Of a DNA stretch of 64,000 bases, positions 1 to 6,846 are shown in pieces. The stretch is from NCBI GenBank assembly GCA_024236495.1, contig JACKKJ010000002.1:428501-492500 (forward strand). The letters run 5' to 3'. Under the pieces are notes generated by a model that worked only from the letters and a program-made list of their open reading frames with translations, was not told where the DNA came from and did not search any database. The translations under genes were made by a program, and so were the position numbers. This DNA is from Paracoccaceae bacterium. GTDB lineage: Bacteria > Pseudomonadota > Alphaproteobacteria > Rhodobacterales > Rhodobacteraceae. Numbering within the stretch: the first letter of the stretch is position 1; each line of letters starts with the position of its first letter.

Positions 1-29
1 CCGCCCGGGATTCGATTTGACTGGCTCAT
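1..29 (-). CDS. soxA: Sarcosine oxidase alpha subunit, 5' end only (partial)
   Basis: Only the first ten codons lie in the window, reading MSQSNRIPGG before the left edge. The ATG overlaps the soxD stop by an ATGA tetranucleotide, the usual translational coupling in soxBDAG operons. The start of a SoxA-type alpha subunit is inferred from operon position and the short N-terminal match (family proteins begin with a similar R-x-P-x-G segment). The alpha subunit carries NAD and THF sites in heterotetrameric sarcosine oxidases. Nothing beyond the N-terminus can be verified here. Confidence 0.6.
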
Positions 30-313
30 TTGCTTCTTCCCAGTGCGCGGGCCACATCGCGGGCCAGTTCGACCTTGGTGATCTCGTGCGTGACGGTATT
101 GCGGGTGACGACCAGCCAGGACCGGTCGCCCTGTTCGTGAAACCAGAGTTCCCGGTGTTCGCCTGCGGGGTTGTCACGCAGGAACACATGGTCGTGGAAC
201 GCCTGTGCGGCGCCTTCGTCCATGCCGTCGGGGCGCCCGATCAGCCGTGCATCGCCCAGATAGACGAATTCCTGCGCGTCGCGGGGGCCAAGAAGGGGGT
301 GATTGATGATCAT
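26..313 (-). CDS. soxD: Sarcosine oxidase delta-like subunit lacking the zinc Cys motif
   Basis: This 95-residue protein sits between soxB (10 bp upstream) and soxA (ATGA overlap), the standard position of the delta subunit. It keeps the typical layout of a short N-terminal strand, an aspartate/histidine-rich middle with FHDHVFLRDNPAGEH, then RELWFHEQGDRSWL and a C-terminal helix. Classical SoxD proteins begin with a Cys-Pro-x-Cys-Gly zinc site; here the same place reads NHPLLGPRD with no cysteine, and the whole protein has none. It is therefore a variant delta subunit, probably of a paralogous methylamine-derivative oxidase rather than the canonical sarcosine enzyme. Inference of substrate is weak. 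Confidence 0.85.
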   Translation of the reverse strand: MIINHPLLGPRDAQEFVYLGDARLIGRPDGMDEGAAQAFHDHVFLRDNPAGEHRELWFHEQGDRSWLVVTRNTVTHEITKVELARDVARALGRSK

Positions 314-323
314 CTGTCTGACC

Positions 324-1574
324 TCAGTGCAGGTTCGGCGTCGGGCCCTGGCCCTTTTCGTCGATGGCCAGGCCCCTCATGAAACGGTCGAAGCGGAACG
401 CGGTCCCGGTTTCGTGCGGACGGTCCGTCGCCAGAAGATGCGCGAAGCACCATCCGGAGGCAGGTGTCGCCTTGAACCCGCCGTAGCACCAGCCGCCGTT
501 GAAATAGAGCCCCTCGACATGGGTCTTGTCGATGATCGGGGATCCGTCCATCGACATGTCCATGACCCCGCCCCAGGTGCGCAGAAGACGCGCCCGCCCG
601 ATCATCGGCATCAGCGCCATGCCGCCCTCGGCGACATCCTCGATCACAGGCAGGTTGCCGCGCTGCGCATAGGAGTTGTAGCCGTCGATGTCGCCACCGA
701 AGACAAGACCGCCCTTGTCGGACTGGCTGACATAGAAATGCCCTGCTCCAAAGGTCATCACGCCGTCGATCAACGGCTTCAACCCTTCGGAGACGAACGC
801 CTGAAGCACATGGCTTTCGATCGGCAGGCGCATTCCGGCATGGGCCATCACACGGCTCGACGATCCGGCGACCGCAACCCCGACCTTCTTCGCACCGATG
901 AAGCCGCGCGTCGTCTCGACGCCAAGGATCCGGCCAGCCTCGATCCGCATCCCCGTCACTTCACAGTTCTGGATCAGGTCCACGCCGCGCAGGTCCGCGC
1001 CGCGCGCGTAGCCCCAGGCCACCGCGTCGTGCCGCGCCGTGCCGCCCCGGCGCTGCATCAGCGCGCCCTTGATCGGGAAGCGGGCATTGTCGAAGTTCAG
1101 GAACGGATACATCGCCCGAACCTGTTCGCGGTCCAGGATATCGGCGTCCGCGCCGTGCAGGATCATCGCGTTGCCGCGCCGCGTCGCCGCATCGCGGGCC
1201 GCGTCGGTATGGAAAAGGTTGATGATCCCGCGCTGGCTGACCATCGCGTTGTAGTTGAAGTCCTGCTCCATCCCCTCCCACAGCTTCATCGAGAATTCGT
1301 AGAAGGGTTCGTTGCCGTCCAGCAGGTAGTTGGACCGGATGATCGTCGTGTTACGGCCGACATTGCCGCCGCCGAGATACCCTTTTTCGAGAACCGCGAT
1401 CCGCGCCTGACGGAATTCCTTCGCCAGGTAATAGGCTGTCGCAAGGCCGTGGCCGCCGCCGCCGACAATCACATAGTCGTAACTGGCTTGCGGGGCGGGG
1501 TCGCGCCAGACCGGCGTCCAGCCGCGGTGGCCGGTCAGCGCCTCCCTGATGACGCGAAGGCCGGAGTATCGCAT
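324..1574 (-). CDS. soxB: Sarcosine oxidase beta subunit family FAD/FMN oxidoreductase
   Basis: The 416-residue protein has an FAD-binding motif VIVGGGGHGLA at about residues 35-45 and ends in the usual DAO-family fold with NGGWCYGGFKATPASGW. The segment GGTARHDAVAWGYARG, with H182, matches by eye the region that carries covalently bound FMN in heterotetrameric sarcosine oxidase beta subunits. The ATG at 1574 is chosen because GGGAG lies about 8 bases before it and because family members start at this point; an in-frame ATG 156 bases further upstream would add an unconserved Arg/Pro-rich tail. It heads a minus-strand soxB-soxD-soxA operon. The likely reaction is oxidative demethylation of sarcosine or a related N-methyl amine, passing the C1 unit to tetrahydrofolate. 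Confidence 0.9.
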   Translation of the reverse strand: MRYSGLRVIREALTGHRGWTPVWRDPAPQASYDYVIVGGGGHGLATAYYLAKEFRQARIAVLEKGYLGGGNVGRNTTIIRSNYLLDGNEPFYEFSMKLWEGMEQDFNYNAMVSQRGIINLFHTDAARDAATRRGNAMILHGADADILDREQVRAMYPFLNFDNARFPIKGALMQRRGGTARHDAVAWGYARGADLRGVDLIQNCEVTGMRIEAGRILGVETTRGFIGAKKVGVAVAGSSSRVMAHAGMRLPIESHVLQAFVSEGLKPLIDGVMTFGAGHFYVSQSDKGGLVFGGDIDGYNSYAQRGNLPVIEDVAEGGMALMPMIGRARLLRTWGGVMDMSMDGSPIIDKTHVEGLYFNGGWCYGGFKATPASGWCFAHLLATDRPHETGTAFRFDRFMRGLAIDEKGQGPTPNLH

Positions 1575-1747
1575 GCGGGGGCTCCCTTCGGGCAAAGGCT
1601 CGTTCGCCGCGACTATGCCGGCTGGCCGCGCCGCGACCCCGGGCAAAACCGACACGAAGCCTTGGATTTCAGCCATGGCGAACCGGGGCGCGTGGATCCG
1701 TGGCACGCTTGCCATTCGTCGGCGACCCAATTATCCAAGGTCGCAGC

Positions 1748-1823
1748 GGCCCCGTAGCTCAGGGGATAGAGCGACCGCCTCCTAAGCGGTAGGTCTCAGG
1801 TTCGAATCCTGACGGGGCCGCCA
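1748..1823 (+). tRNA. tRNA-Arg (anticodon CCT)
   Basis: A full 76-nt cloverleaf is visible. The acceptor stem GGCCCCG (1748-1754) pairs with CGGGGCC (1813-1819), followed by discriminator G and an encoded CCA. The anticodon stem ACCGC/GCGGT closes the loop CTCCTAA with anticodon CCT, and the T arm carries GGTTCGAATCC. It reads the AGG arginine codon, rare in this GC-rich genome. It stands alone between two minus-strand genes. Confidence 0.97.
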
Positions 1824-1903
1824 GATCACCAAGAACACGGGCGTGGCAGGAAGCGGCACCCTTCTGGGCGCCGCTGATGGCCGATGCGGACGCCCGAACC
1901 GGA

Positions 1904-3145
1904 TCAGCCGAACTCGACGGCCCGGTCGCCGGCGGCGTCCTTGACCCGGGTCGGCAGGCCGATGCGGTTCAGAAGGTTGATGAACGGCCGCGGGTCGAGG
2001 TCTTCGACATTGGCCATCTTCCTCACGTCCCAGGTGCCATTGGCGATCAGGATCGCGGCGGCAACCGGGGGCACGCCGGCAGTATAGGAAATGCCCTGGC
2101 TGCCCACTTCCTCGTAAGCTTCCTTGTGGTCGGCGACGTTGTATATGAAGACTTCGGCGGGCTTGCCGTCCTTCGTTCCCCTCACGACATCTCCGATGCA
2201 GGTCTTGCCGGTGTAGTTCGGCGCAAGGCTTGCCGGGTCCGGCAGGACGGCCTTCACCACTTTCAGCGGGATCACCTCCTGCCCCTCGGCGGTGGTCACG
2301 GGCTGTTCGGACAGAAGGCCAAGGTTCTTCAGGACGGTGAAGACGTTGATGTAGTGATCGCCAAAGCCCATCCAGAAGCGCACATCGGCCTGCGGATAGC
2401 GCGCTGACAGCGAATGAACCTCGTCATGGCCGGTCATGTAGGCCTTTTGCCTGCCGACGACGGGCAGATCCCATTCGCGGCCCACCTCGAACATCGTGTT
2501 CGACTGCCAGGCGCCGTTCTGCCAGGAATAGACCGTACCGGTAAATTCGCGAAAGTTGATCTCCGGGTCGAAGTTCGTCGAAAACCACTTGCCATGCGAT
2601 CCGGCATTGATATCGACGATGTCGATGCTTTCGATCGTGTCGAGGTATTCTTCCTCCGCCAGGCGCGCATAGGCGTTGACCACGCCGGGGTCGAAGCCCA
2701 CACCGAGGATCGCCGTGACGCCCGCCTTCTCGCAGGCCTCGCGCTTCTTCCATTCGTAGTTGCCGTACCAGGGCGGCGTTTCGCAAATCTTCCCGGGATC
2801 CTCGTGAATCGCGGTGTCCATGTAGGCGGCGCCGGTCTGGATGCAGGCGTCCAGCACAGACATGTTCACGAAGGGCGACCCCACGTTGACCACGATCTGC
2901 GCACCGGTCTCGCGGATAAGATCGGCGACGGCGGCGGTATCCATCGCGTCCACGGCATGCGCGGCGAAGGTCCCGGGCACCTTCATGGCGCCTTTTTCCT
3001 CAACGCTTGCGATGATGGCGTCGCATTTCGATTTCGTGCGGCTCGCGATATGCAGATCGCCCAGCACATCATTGTGCTGCGCGCATTTGTGGGCCACGAC
3101 CTGCGCGACGCCGCCTGCACCGATGATAAGCACGTTCTTTTTCAC
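1904..3145 (-). CDS. Carboxynorspermidine synthase (saccharopine dehydrogenase family)
   Basis: A 413-residue protein with a Rossmann motif at its extreme N-terminus (VKKNVLIIGAGGVAQVVAHK) and the saccharopine-dehydrogenase-like C-terminal domain. Its partner just upstream is a carboxynorspermidine decarboxylase, so the expected role is NADPH-dependent condensation of a diamine with aspartate semialdehyde to give carboxynorspermidine or carboxyspermidine in the cytoplasm. The start is a GTG at 3145 with AAGGAG about 10 bases upstream. A second GTG at 3202 overlaps the upstream stop but has no ribosome-binding site and would add 19 unconserved residues. A 17-base hairpin lies in the spacer between the two genes. 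Lysine saccharopine dehydrogenase is the alternative reading, made unlikely by the neighbour. Confidence 0.88.
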   Translation of the reverse strand: MKKNVLIIGAGGVAQVVAHKCAQHNDVLGDLHIASRTKSKCDAIIASVEEKGAMKVPGTFAAHAVDAMDTAAVADLIRETGAQIVVNVGSPFVNMSVLDACIQTGAAYMDTAIHEDPGKICETPPWYGNYEWKKREACEKAGVTAILGVGFDPGVVNAYARLAEEEYLDTIESIDIVDINAGSHGKWFSTNFDPEINFREFTGTVYSWQNGAWQSNTMFEVGREWDLPVVGRQKAYMTGHDEVHSLSARYPQADVRFWMGFGDHYINVFTVLKNLGLLSEQPVTTAEGQEVIPLKVVKAVLPDPASLAPNYTGKTCIGDVVRGTKDGKPAEVFIYNVADHKEAYEEVGSQGISYTAGVPPVAAAILIANGTWDVRKMANVEDLDPRPFINLLNRIGLPTRVKDAAGDRAVEFG

Positions 3146-3183
3146 TTCGGCTGTCTCCTTGTTCCCAGAGGCCAGTGGAAGGG

Positions 3184-3200
3184 GAGCGTGTAACACGCTC
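3184..3200 (-). repeat. Inverted repeat at the nspC / dehydrogenase junction
   Basis: GAGCGTG-TTA-CACGCTC is a perfect 7-bp stem with a 3-nt loop. It begins at the nspC stop codon and lies about 40 bases before the GTG of the dehydrogenase gene. No T-run follows, so it is not an obvious terminator. It could be an mRNA-processing or stability element that sets the expression ratio of the two polyamine genes; that is inference. Confidence 0.5.
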
Positions 3201-4293
3201 ACGACAGGCTGGAGGCGTAATCCTCGTAGCCAAATTCACGCGCAACGCGCAGCGTTCCGTCCAGTTCCCGGATGACGATGGCCGGCATGTTCACACCGTT
3301 GAACCAGTTCTTCTTGACCATCGTGTACCCGGCGGCGTCGGCAACAGAGATGCGGTCGCCGACATGCAGCGGACGTTCGAAGCGCGCATCGCCGAAGATG
3401 TCGCCGGCCAGGCAGGACTTGCCGCAGATCTGGTATTCGTGGTCGCCCTTCTGGGGCAGTTTCGCCTTTTCACGGTAGATCAGCAGATCCAGCATATGCG
3501 CCTCGATCGAGCTGTCGACGATCGCCAGATCCTTGCCGTTGTTCAGAAGGTCAAGGACGGTCACTTCCAGAGAAGTGGAATTGGTGATCGCGGCCTCGCC
3601 CGGCTCAAGATAGACCTGCACGCCGAACTTCTGCGAAAACACCTTTAGCCGCGCGGCCAGGTCATCGACAGGATAACCTTCGCCGGTGAAGTGGATGCCG
3701 CCCCCCAGACTGACCCATTTCACCTTTTCGAGAAGCCGCCCGAATTCCTCCTCGATGCGGCCAAGCTGCTGGTCGAACAGGGCGAAGTCGCGGTTTTCGC
3801 AGTTGTAATGGATCATGAAGCCCGAAATACGGTCGATCACGCCCATGATCTTTCCCGCATCCCATTCGCCCAGGCGCGAAAACGGCCGCGCCGGGTCGGC
3901 AAGGTCGAAGCCGCTGGTCGAAAACCGCGGATTCAGCCGCAGTCCGCGCTGGATGCCCGCCGAATGGTTGTCGAACCGTTCCAGCTGACCGATCGAATTG
4001 AAGATGATCTTGTCGGCATAGCCCACCGCCTCGGCGATCTCGTGGTCCGCCCAGGCGACCGAATAGGCGTGCGTTTCCTTGCCGAATTTTTCCTTGCCCA
4101 GCCGCAATTCGAACAGCGAGGACGAGGTCGTGCCATCCATGTGGTCGCGCATCAGGTCGAAGGCCGACCATGTCGCAAAGCACTTCAGCGCCAGAAGCGC
4201 CCTGGCCCCGGACCCCGCGCGCAGGCGGTCGATGATCTCCATGTTGCGAAGAAGCTTCGCCTTGTCGATCAGATAGAAGGGTGTCTGAAGCAC
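3199..4293 (-). CDS. nspC: Carboxynorspermidine decarboxylase
   Basis: A 364-residue fold-type III (alanine-racemase-like) PLP decarboxylase. The PLP lysine is K37 in ALLALKCFATW, and the conserved VSLGGGIHFTG, YLEPGEA and CGKSCLAGD segments follow, the last containing the active-site cysteine supplied to the partner subunit of the dimer. It removes CO2 from carboxynorspermidine or carboxyspermidine to give the triamine. A GTG at 4293, preceded by a G-rich tract, is preferred: it places the first conserved strand (TPFYLIDKAKL) at the N-terminus as in relatives. A further 21 codons of open frame upstream look unconserved. The gene is first in a two-gene unit with the dehydrogenase. Confidence 0.93.
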   Translation of the reverse strand: MLQTPFYLIDKAKLLRNMEIIDRLRAGSGARALLALKCFATWSAFDLMRDHMDGTTSSSLFELRLGKEKFGKETHAYSVAWADHEIAEAVGYADKIIFNSIGQLERFDNHSAGIQRGLRLNPRFSTSGFDLADPARPFSRLGEWDAGKIMGVIDRISGFMIHYNCENRDFALFDQQLGRIEEEFGRLLEKVKWVSLGGGIHFTGEGYPVDDLAARLKVFSQKFGVQVYLEPGEAAITNSTSLEVTVLDLLNNGKDLAIVDSSIEAHMLDLLIYREKAKLPQKGDHEYQICGKSCLAGDIFGDARFERPLHVGDRISVADAAGYTMVKKNWFNGVNMPAIVIRELDGTLRVAREFGYEDYASSLS

Positions 4294-4363
4294 GGGCAGC
4301 CCCCCAAGAACCGGCAAACGAGGCGTTCGTATAGGACCCCCCGCCCCCCGGCGCAAGGGCGAT

Positions 4364-5068
4364 TCAGATCATCCGGATCGCGTCCTTGTTGACGGCAAGC
4401 ATGTAGCCGCGTCGCGCGATGTTCTTGACCAGAAGCTCCGAAACGATCTGGTTGCCCAGCGCGTCGCGCAGGCGCTTGATGCGCACCGCGCCCGCCGCCT
4501 CGTCGCAATCGACGGCCTTTCGGCCGGTGATCACCGCCTCTATCTCGGCGCCCGAAAGGACGTCGTCGTCCATCCGCGCCTCGGCCAGGACGGCCAGGGT
4601 CTCGATCGCGGCGTCGGTCAGCTTGAATTCAAGGTCGTTCAGGACAACCGCCTTTTCGTTGCGGCTGATCAGAAGCGATGACACCTGGATCCCCTGCCGC
4701 TGGATCGCGACCATCCGGCGGTTCAGTTCCACGATCATCACAAGAAAGACCAGCGCCGCGATCAGCAGCGCGGTGGCGAAGATCATCAGGATGAAAATGA
4801 CCACCCGGTAACTTGTCAAAAGCTCGGAAAAGGTGGTGCCGGACTGCGCGAGAATCTCAAGAAGCTTGATCTGTTCCGCCGTGTTCAGCGCGTCGTTTTC
4901 GACGAAGATCCGTTCGACCCGTGCGTTGAACGCGTTTGCGTCGGGAAGCGAAAAGAACAGGAAGCCCGCCGCAAGGACGAGGGTTGCAACGATGCCTGCG
5001 ATGCCCCAGACGACAACGCGGTTCCCGGCCTTGATCGCCACCTGGGCGGTGTTGGGATAGTCGGTCAC
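4364..5068 (-). CDS. Membrane-anchored winged-helix (OmpR/ToxR C-terminal type) regulator
   Basis: The 234-residue protein has two hydrophobic helices, at about residues 18-40 and 89-113, separated by a roughly 48-residue loop (41-88). A C-terminal domain (about 145-230) reads like a Trans_reg_C winged helix, with KAVVLNDLEFKLTDAAIETLAVLAEA, then RIKRLRDALGN and a final hairpin RRGYMLAVN. This is the reverse of ToxR topology: membrane part first, DNA-binding part last, probably with the loop in the periplasm and both ends in the cytoplasm. No phosphoacceptor receiver domain is present. The GTG start at 5068 has only a weak GGGGGCC upstream. It is 70 bases upstream of nspC on the same strand, so it may be co-transcribed. 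Targets and signal are unknown. Confidence 0.7.
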   Translation of the reverse strand: MTDYPNTAQVAIKAGNRVVVWGIAGIVATLVLAAGFLFFSLPDANAFNARVERIFVENDALNTAEQIKLLEILAQSGTTFSELLTSYRVVIFILMIFATALLIAALVFLVMIVELNRRMVAIQRQGIQVSSLLISRNEKAVVLNDLEFKLTDAAIETLAVLAEARMDDDVLSGAEIEAVITGRKAVDCDEAAGAVRIKRLRDALGNQIVSELLVKNIARRGYMLAVNKDAIRMI

Positions 5069-5093
5069 GGAATGGCCCCCGGCTGTAGCGTCA

Positions 5094-5333
5094 CTAGCCA
5101 AGGATGGCGACAATCGCCAGCAGGGTCCAGCCTTCCTTGGCAAGCATCGGTGCCAGGGCGGCGGCGGCGGCATCCTTTGACCCGCAGGCGCTGTCGGGCA
5201 GCTTCGCTTCTCCGGCCCTCAGTTGCAGCGGATCGTCCTGCTTGGCCTTGTACTTGACGGTGCAATCGGCAAGCGCGGGCGCTGCCGCCATCATGGATGC
5301 CGTGACGGCAAGGGTGAAGAACATGCGTTTCAT
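5094..5333 (-). CDS. Small secreted hypothetical protein
   Basis: A 79-residue protein beginning with a clear signal peptide (MKRMFFTLAVTASMMAAA, cleavage likely after ALA). The mature part has two cysteines about 26 residues apart, compatible with one disulfide, an Ala-rich middle and a hydrophobic C-terminus (WTLLAIVAILG) that could be a membrane tail. Its stop is 25 bp upstream of the start of the membrane-anchored regulator on the same strand. I do not recognise the family. Confidence 0.55.
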   Translation of the reverse strand: MKRMFFTLAVTASMMAAAPALADCTVKYKAKQDDPLQLRAGEAKLPDSACGSKDAAAAALAPMLAKEGWTLLAIVAILG

Positions 5334-5523
5334 CGGTCTGCCACCGTGAGATTGGGTTACGTTGCGTCCAACCTGCGCATACGGGCGCGGTTAATCAATA
5401 TCAATGCCCGGCAGGGCGCCTGTTATCGCATATCGGGACCGGGTAATTGCCTGACCCTGTCGATCTGCCCCATCTCGGTCTCATCAAGCTGCGGCCCTGC
5501 GCCGCCCGAGCATGGAGAGAGAG

Positions 5524-5976
5524 ATGAAACATCGCATCACCGCCGCCATCGCCGCCGCCGCCATCGCCCTGACCGCCGCGGCCCCGGTGCGCGCAGACAG
5601 CAACGACGCGCTCAAGCTTGCCCTTGGCGCGGTGGGGGTGGGCCTGCTGGTCCACGAACTCGACAAGAAGAACAGGGAAGAAGCCGCTACCGTCGTGGAC
5701 GACCGCTGGTCCGACGACTGGACGTCCCGCAACCGCTATGACGATTCCTTCCGCAAGAAGGGCAAGATCATCCCCGCGCAATGCATCTTCGACGGCAAGA
5801 TCCGCGGTCGCTGGCGCGAGGTCGTATCGTCCCGCTGCATGACCGATTTCGGTGTGGCGCGGCGCCTGCCCGGCGAATGCCGCGTCAATGTCCGGCACAG
5901 GGGGGACCACCGGCAAGCCTATGGGCTGAATTGTCTTGAGGACAAGGGCTATCGCGTCGCGCGTTGGCGCCGCTAA
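5524..5976 (+). CDS. Secreted basic hypothetical protein
   Basis: A 150-residue protein with a signal peptide (MKHRITAAIAAAAIALTAAA, ending near VRADS). The mature part is Arg/Asp-rich. Four cysteines (in AQCIFDG, SSRCMTD, GECRVN and LNCLED) suggest two disulfides. The ATG at 5524 is preceded by GGAGAGAG; an in-frame ATG 12 bases earlier lies inside that ribosome-binding site. The gene is divergent from the small secreted protein at 5094-5333 across a 190-base spacer and is followed by a strong terminator. Function unknown; export and disulfides point to the periplasm. Confidence 0.65.
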   Translation: MKHRITAAIAAAAIALTAAAPVRADSNDALKLALGAVGVGLLVHELDKKNREEAATVVDDRWSDDWTSRNRYDDSFRKKGKIIPAQCIFDGKIRGRWREVVSSRCMTDFGVARRLPGECRVNVRHRGDHRQAYGLNCLEDKGYRVARWRR

Positions 5977-6033
5977 ACCTCGCTGGATCAAATCGAGCAG
6001 ACGGCATGCATCCCCTTCGCGCATGCCGCAACT

Positions 6034-6064
6034 GGGGCGGATGTCATGGCATCCGCCCCTTTTT
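6034..6064 (+). terminator. Rho-independent terminator
   Basis: GGGGCGGATG pairs perfectly with CATCCGCCCC over a 6-nt loop and is followed by five T residues. It closes the transcript of the secreted protein gene at 5524-5976 and insulates rnhB. Confidence 0.88.
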
Positions 6065-6100
6065 GCTTGCAGCCGCGCCGGGTTTCACCAAAGTCGCGTC

Positions 6101-6736
6101 ATGAAGACCATCCCCGACCTTTCGTTCGAGGTTGCCGCCCTCGCGCGCGGCCACGCCCGGGTCGCCGGCGTGGACGAGGCCGGTCGCGGCCCCCTTTGCG
6201 GCCCGGTCGTCGCGGCGGCCGTCCGGCTTGACCCCGCGCGCATCCCCGAGGGCCTGAACGATTCCAAGGCGCTGAGCGCGTCGCGGCGTGAATCGCTGTT
6301 CGCAGCACTTTGCGCCGTTGCCGACCTTGCCTGGGCCGAGGCCAGCGTGGCGGAGATCGACGAACACAACATCCTGCGCGCCAGTCACCTTGCGATGGAA
6401 CGCGCGCTTGCCGGGCTGCCCGGCGGCGCGGATTATGCGCTGATCGACGGCAACATGATCCCGCGCGGGCTGGCCCTTCCTGCTGAAGCGGTCGTCAAGG
6501 GCGATGCGCGGTCACTGTCGATCGCCGCCGCGTCGATCGTGGCCAAGGTGGTGCGCGACCGCATCATGGTGGATTTGGCGCAACAGCACCCCGGATACGG
6601 CTGGGAACGCAACGCCGGATACCCGACAAGGGACCACCTTGCAGCCCTTCGAGATTTAGGGCCGACCCCACATCATAGGCGTTCCTTTCGGCCCGTGCAC
6701 AATATCTTGTATCAAGATAAATCTGTAAACCCTTGA
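6101..6736 (+). CDS. rnhB: Ribonuclease HII
   Basis: The 211-residue protein carries the RNase HII signature GVDEAGRGPLCGPV with catalytic D25 and E26, the DGNMIPRG motif with the third acidic residue, and SIAAASIVAKVVRDR. It ends with the family HHRRSF element followed by a short AT-rich coded tail. It removes RNA from RNA/DNA hybrids and single embedded ribonucleotides in the cytoplasm. The ATG at 6101 is used because the frame upstream contains the terminator of the preceding gene. It lies immediately upstream of ccrM on the same strand, and its last codons overlap the putative ccrM control region. Confidence 0.95.
   Translation: MKTIPDLSFEVAALARGHARVAGVDEAGRGPLCGPVVAAAVRLDPARIPEGLNDSKALSASRRESLFAALCAVADLAWAEASVAEIDEHNILRASHLAMERALAGLPGGADYALIDGNMIPRGLALPAEAVVKGDARSLSIAAASIVAKVVRDRIMVDLAQQHPGYGWERNAGYPTRDHLAALRDLGPTPHHRRSFRPVHNILYQDKSVNP
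6703..6719. repeat. 17-bp inverted repeat upstream of ccrM
   Basis: TATCTTG-TAT-CAAGATA is a perfect 7+7 inverted repeat inside the last codons of rnhB. The half-site CAAGATA recurs at 6785-6791, close to the ccrM start. In an otherwise GC-rich region this looks like an operator for a dimeric regulator, but it is also codon-constrained. Confidence 0.4.
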
Positions 6737-6778
6737 TTCAAAAAAGAATTTGACGGCGAATCGCTCCTGACTCATCTT
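6735..6778 (+). promoter_or_regulatory. Putative ccrM promoter with three GANTC sites
   Basis: Three GANTC methylation targets occur within 39 bases: GATTC 6735-6739, GAATC 6758-6762 and GACTC 6769-6773. A possible -35 element TTGACG lies at 6750-6755, with a weak -10 CATCTT at 6773-6778 (17-bp spacer). Two of the methylation sites would fall in the spacer and -10. In Caulobacter the ccrM promoter region also contains GANTC sites that tune its expression, so autoregulation by methylation is a fair inference here. Confidence 0.55.
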
Positions 6779-6846
6779 CGGTAGCAAGATAACCGGCACA
6801 AGAAACGCCGGACAGCGAACGGCGAAACGCCGAAGACGAGGCAGAG

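Noticed and set aside
303..1757. 484-codon plus-strand open frame opposite soxB
   Set aside because: Arg/Pro/His-rich composition typical of antisense frames in GC-rich genes; the minus-strand protein has clear domains.
1748..1823. tRNA-Arg as an integration site
   Set aside because: No integrase, no direct repeat of the tRNA 3' end, and the flanking genes look native.
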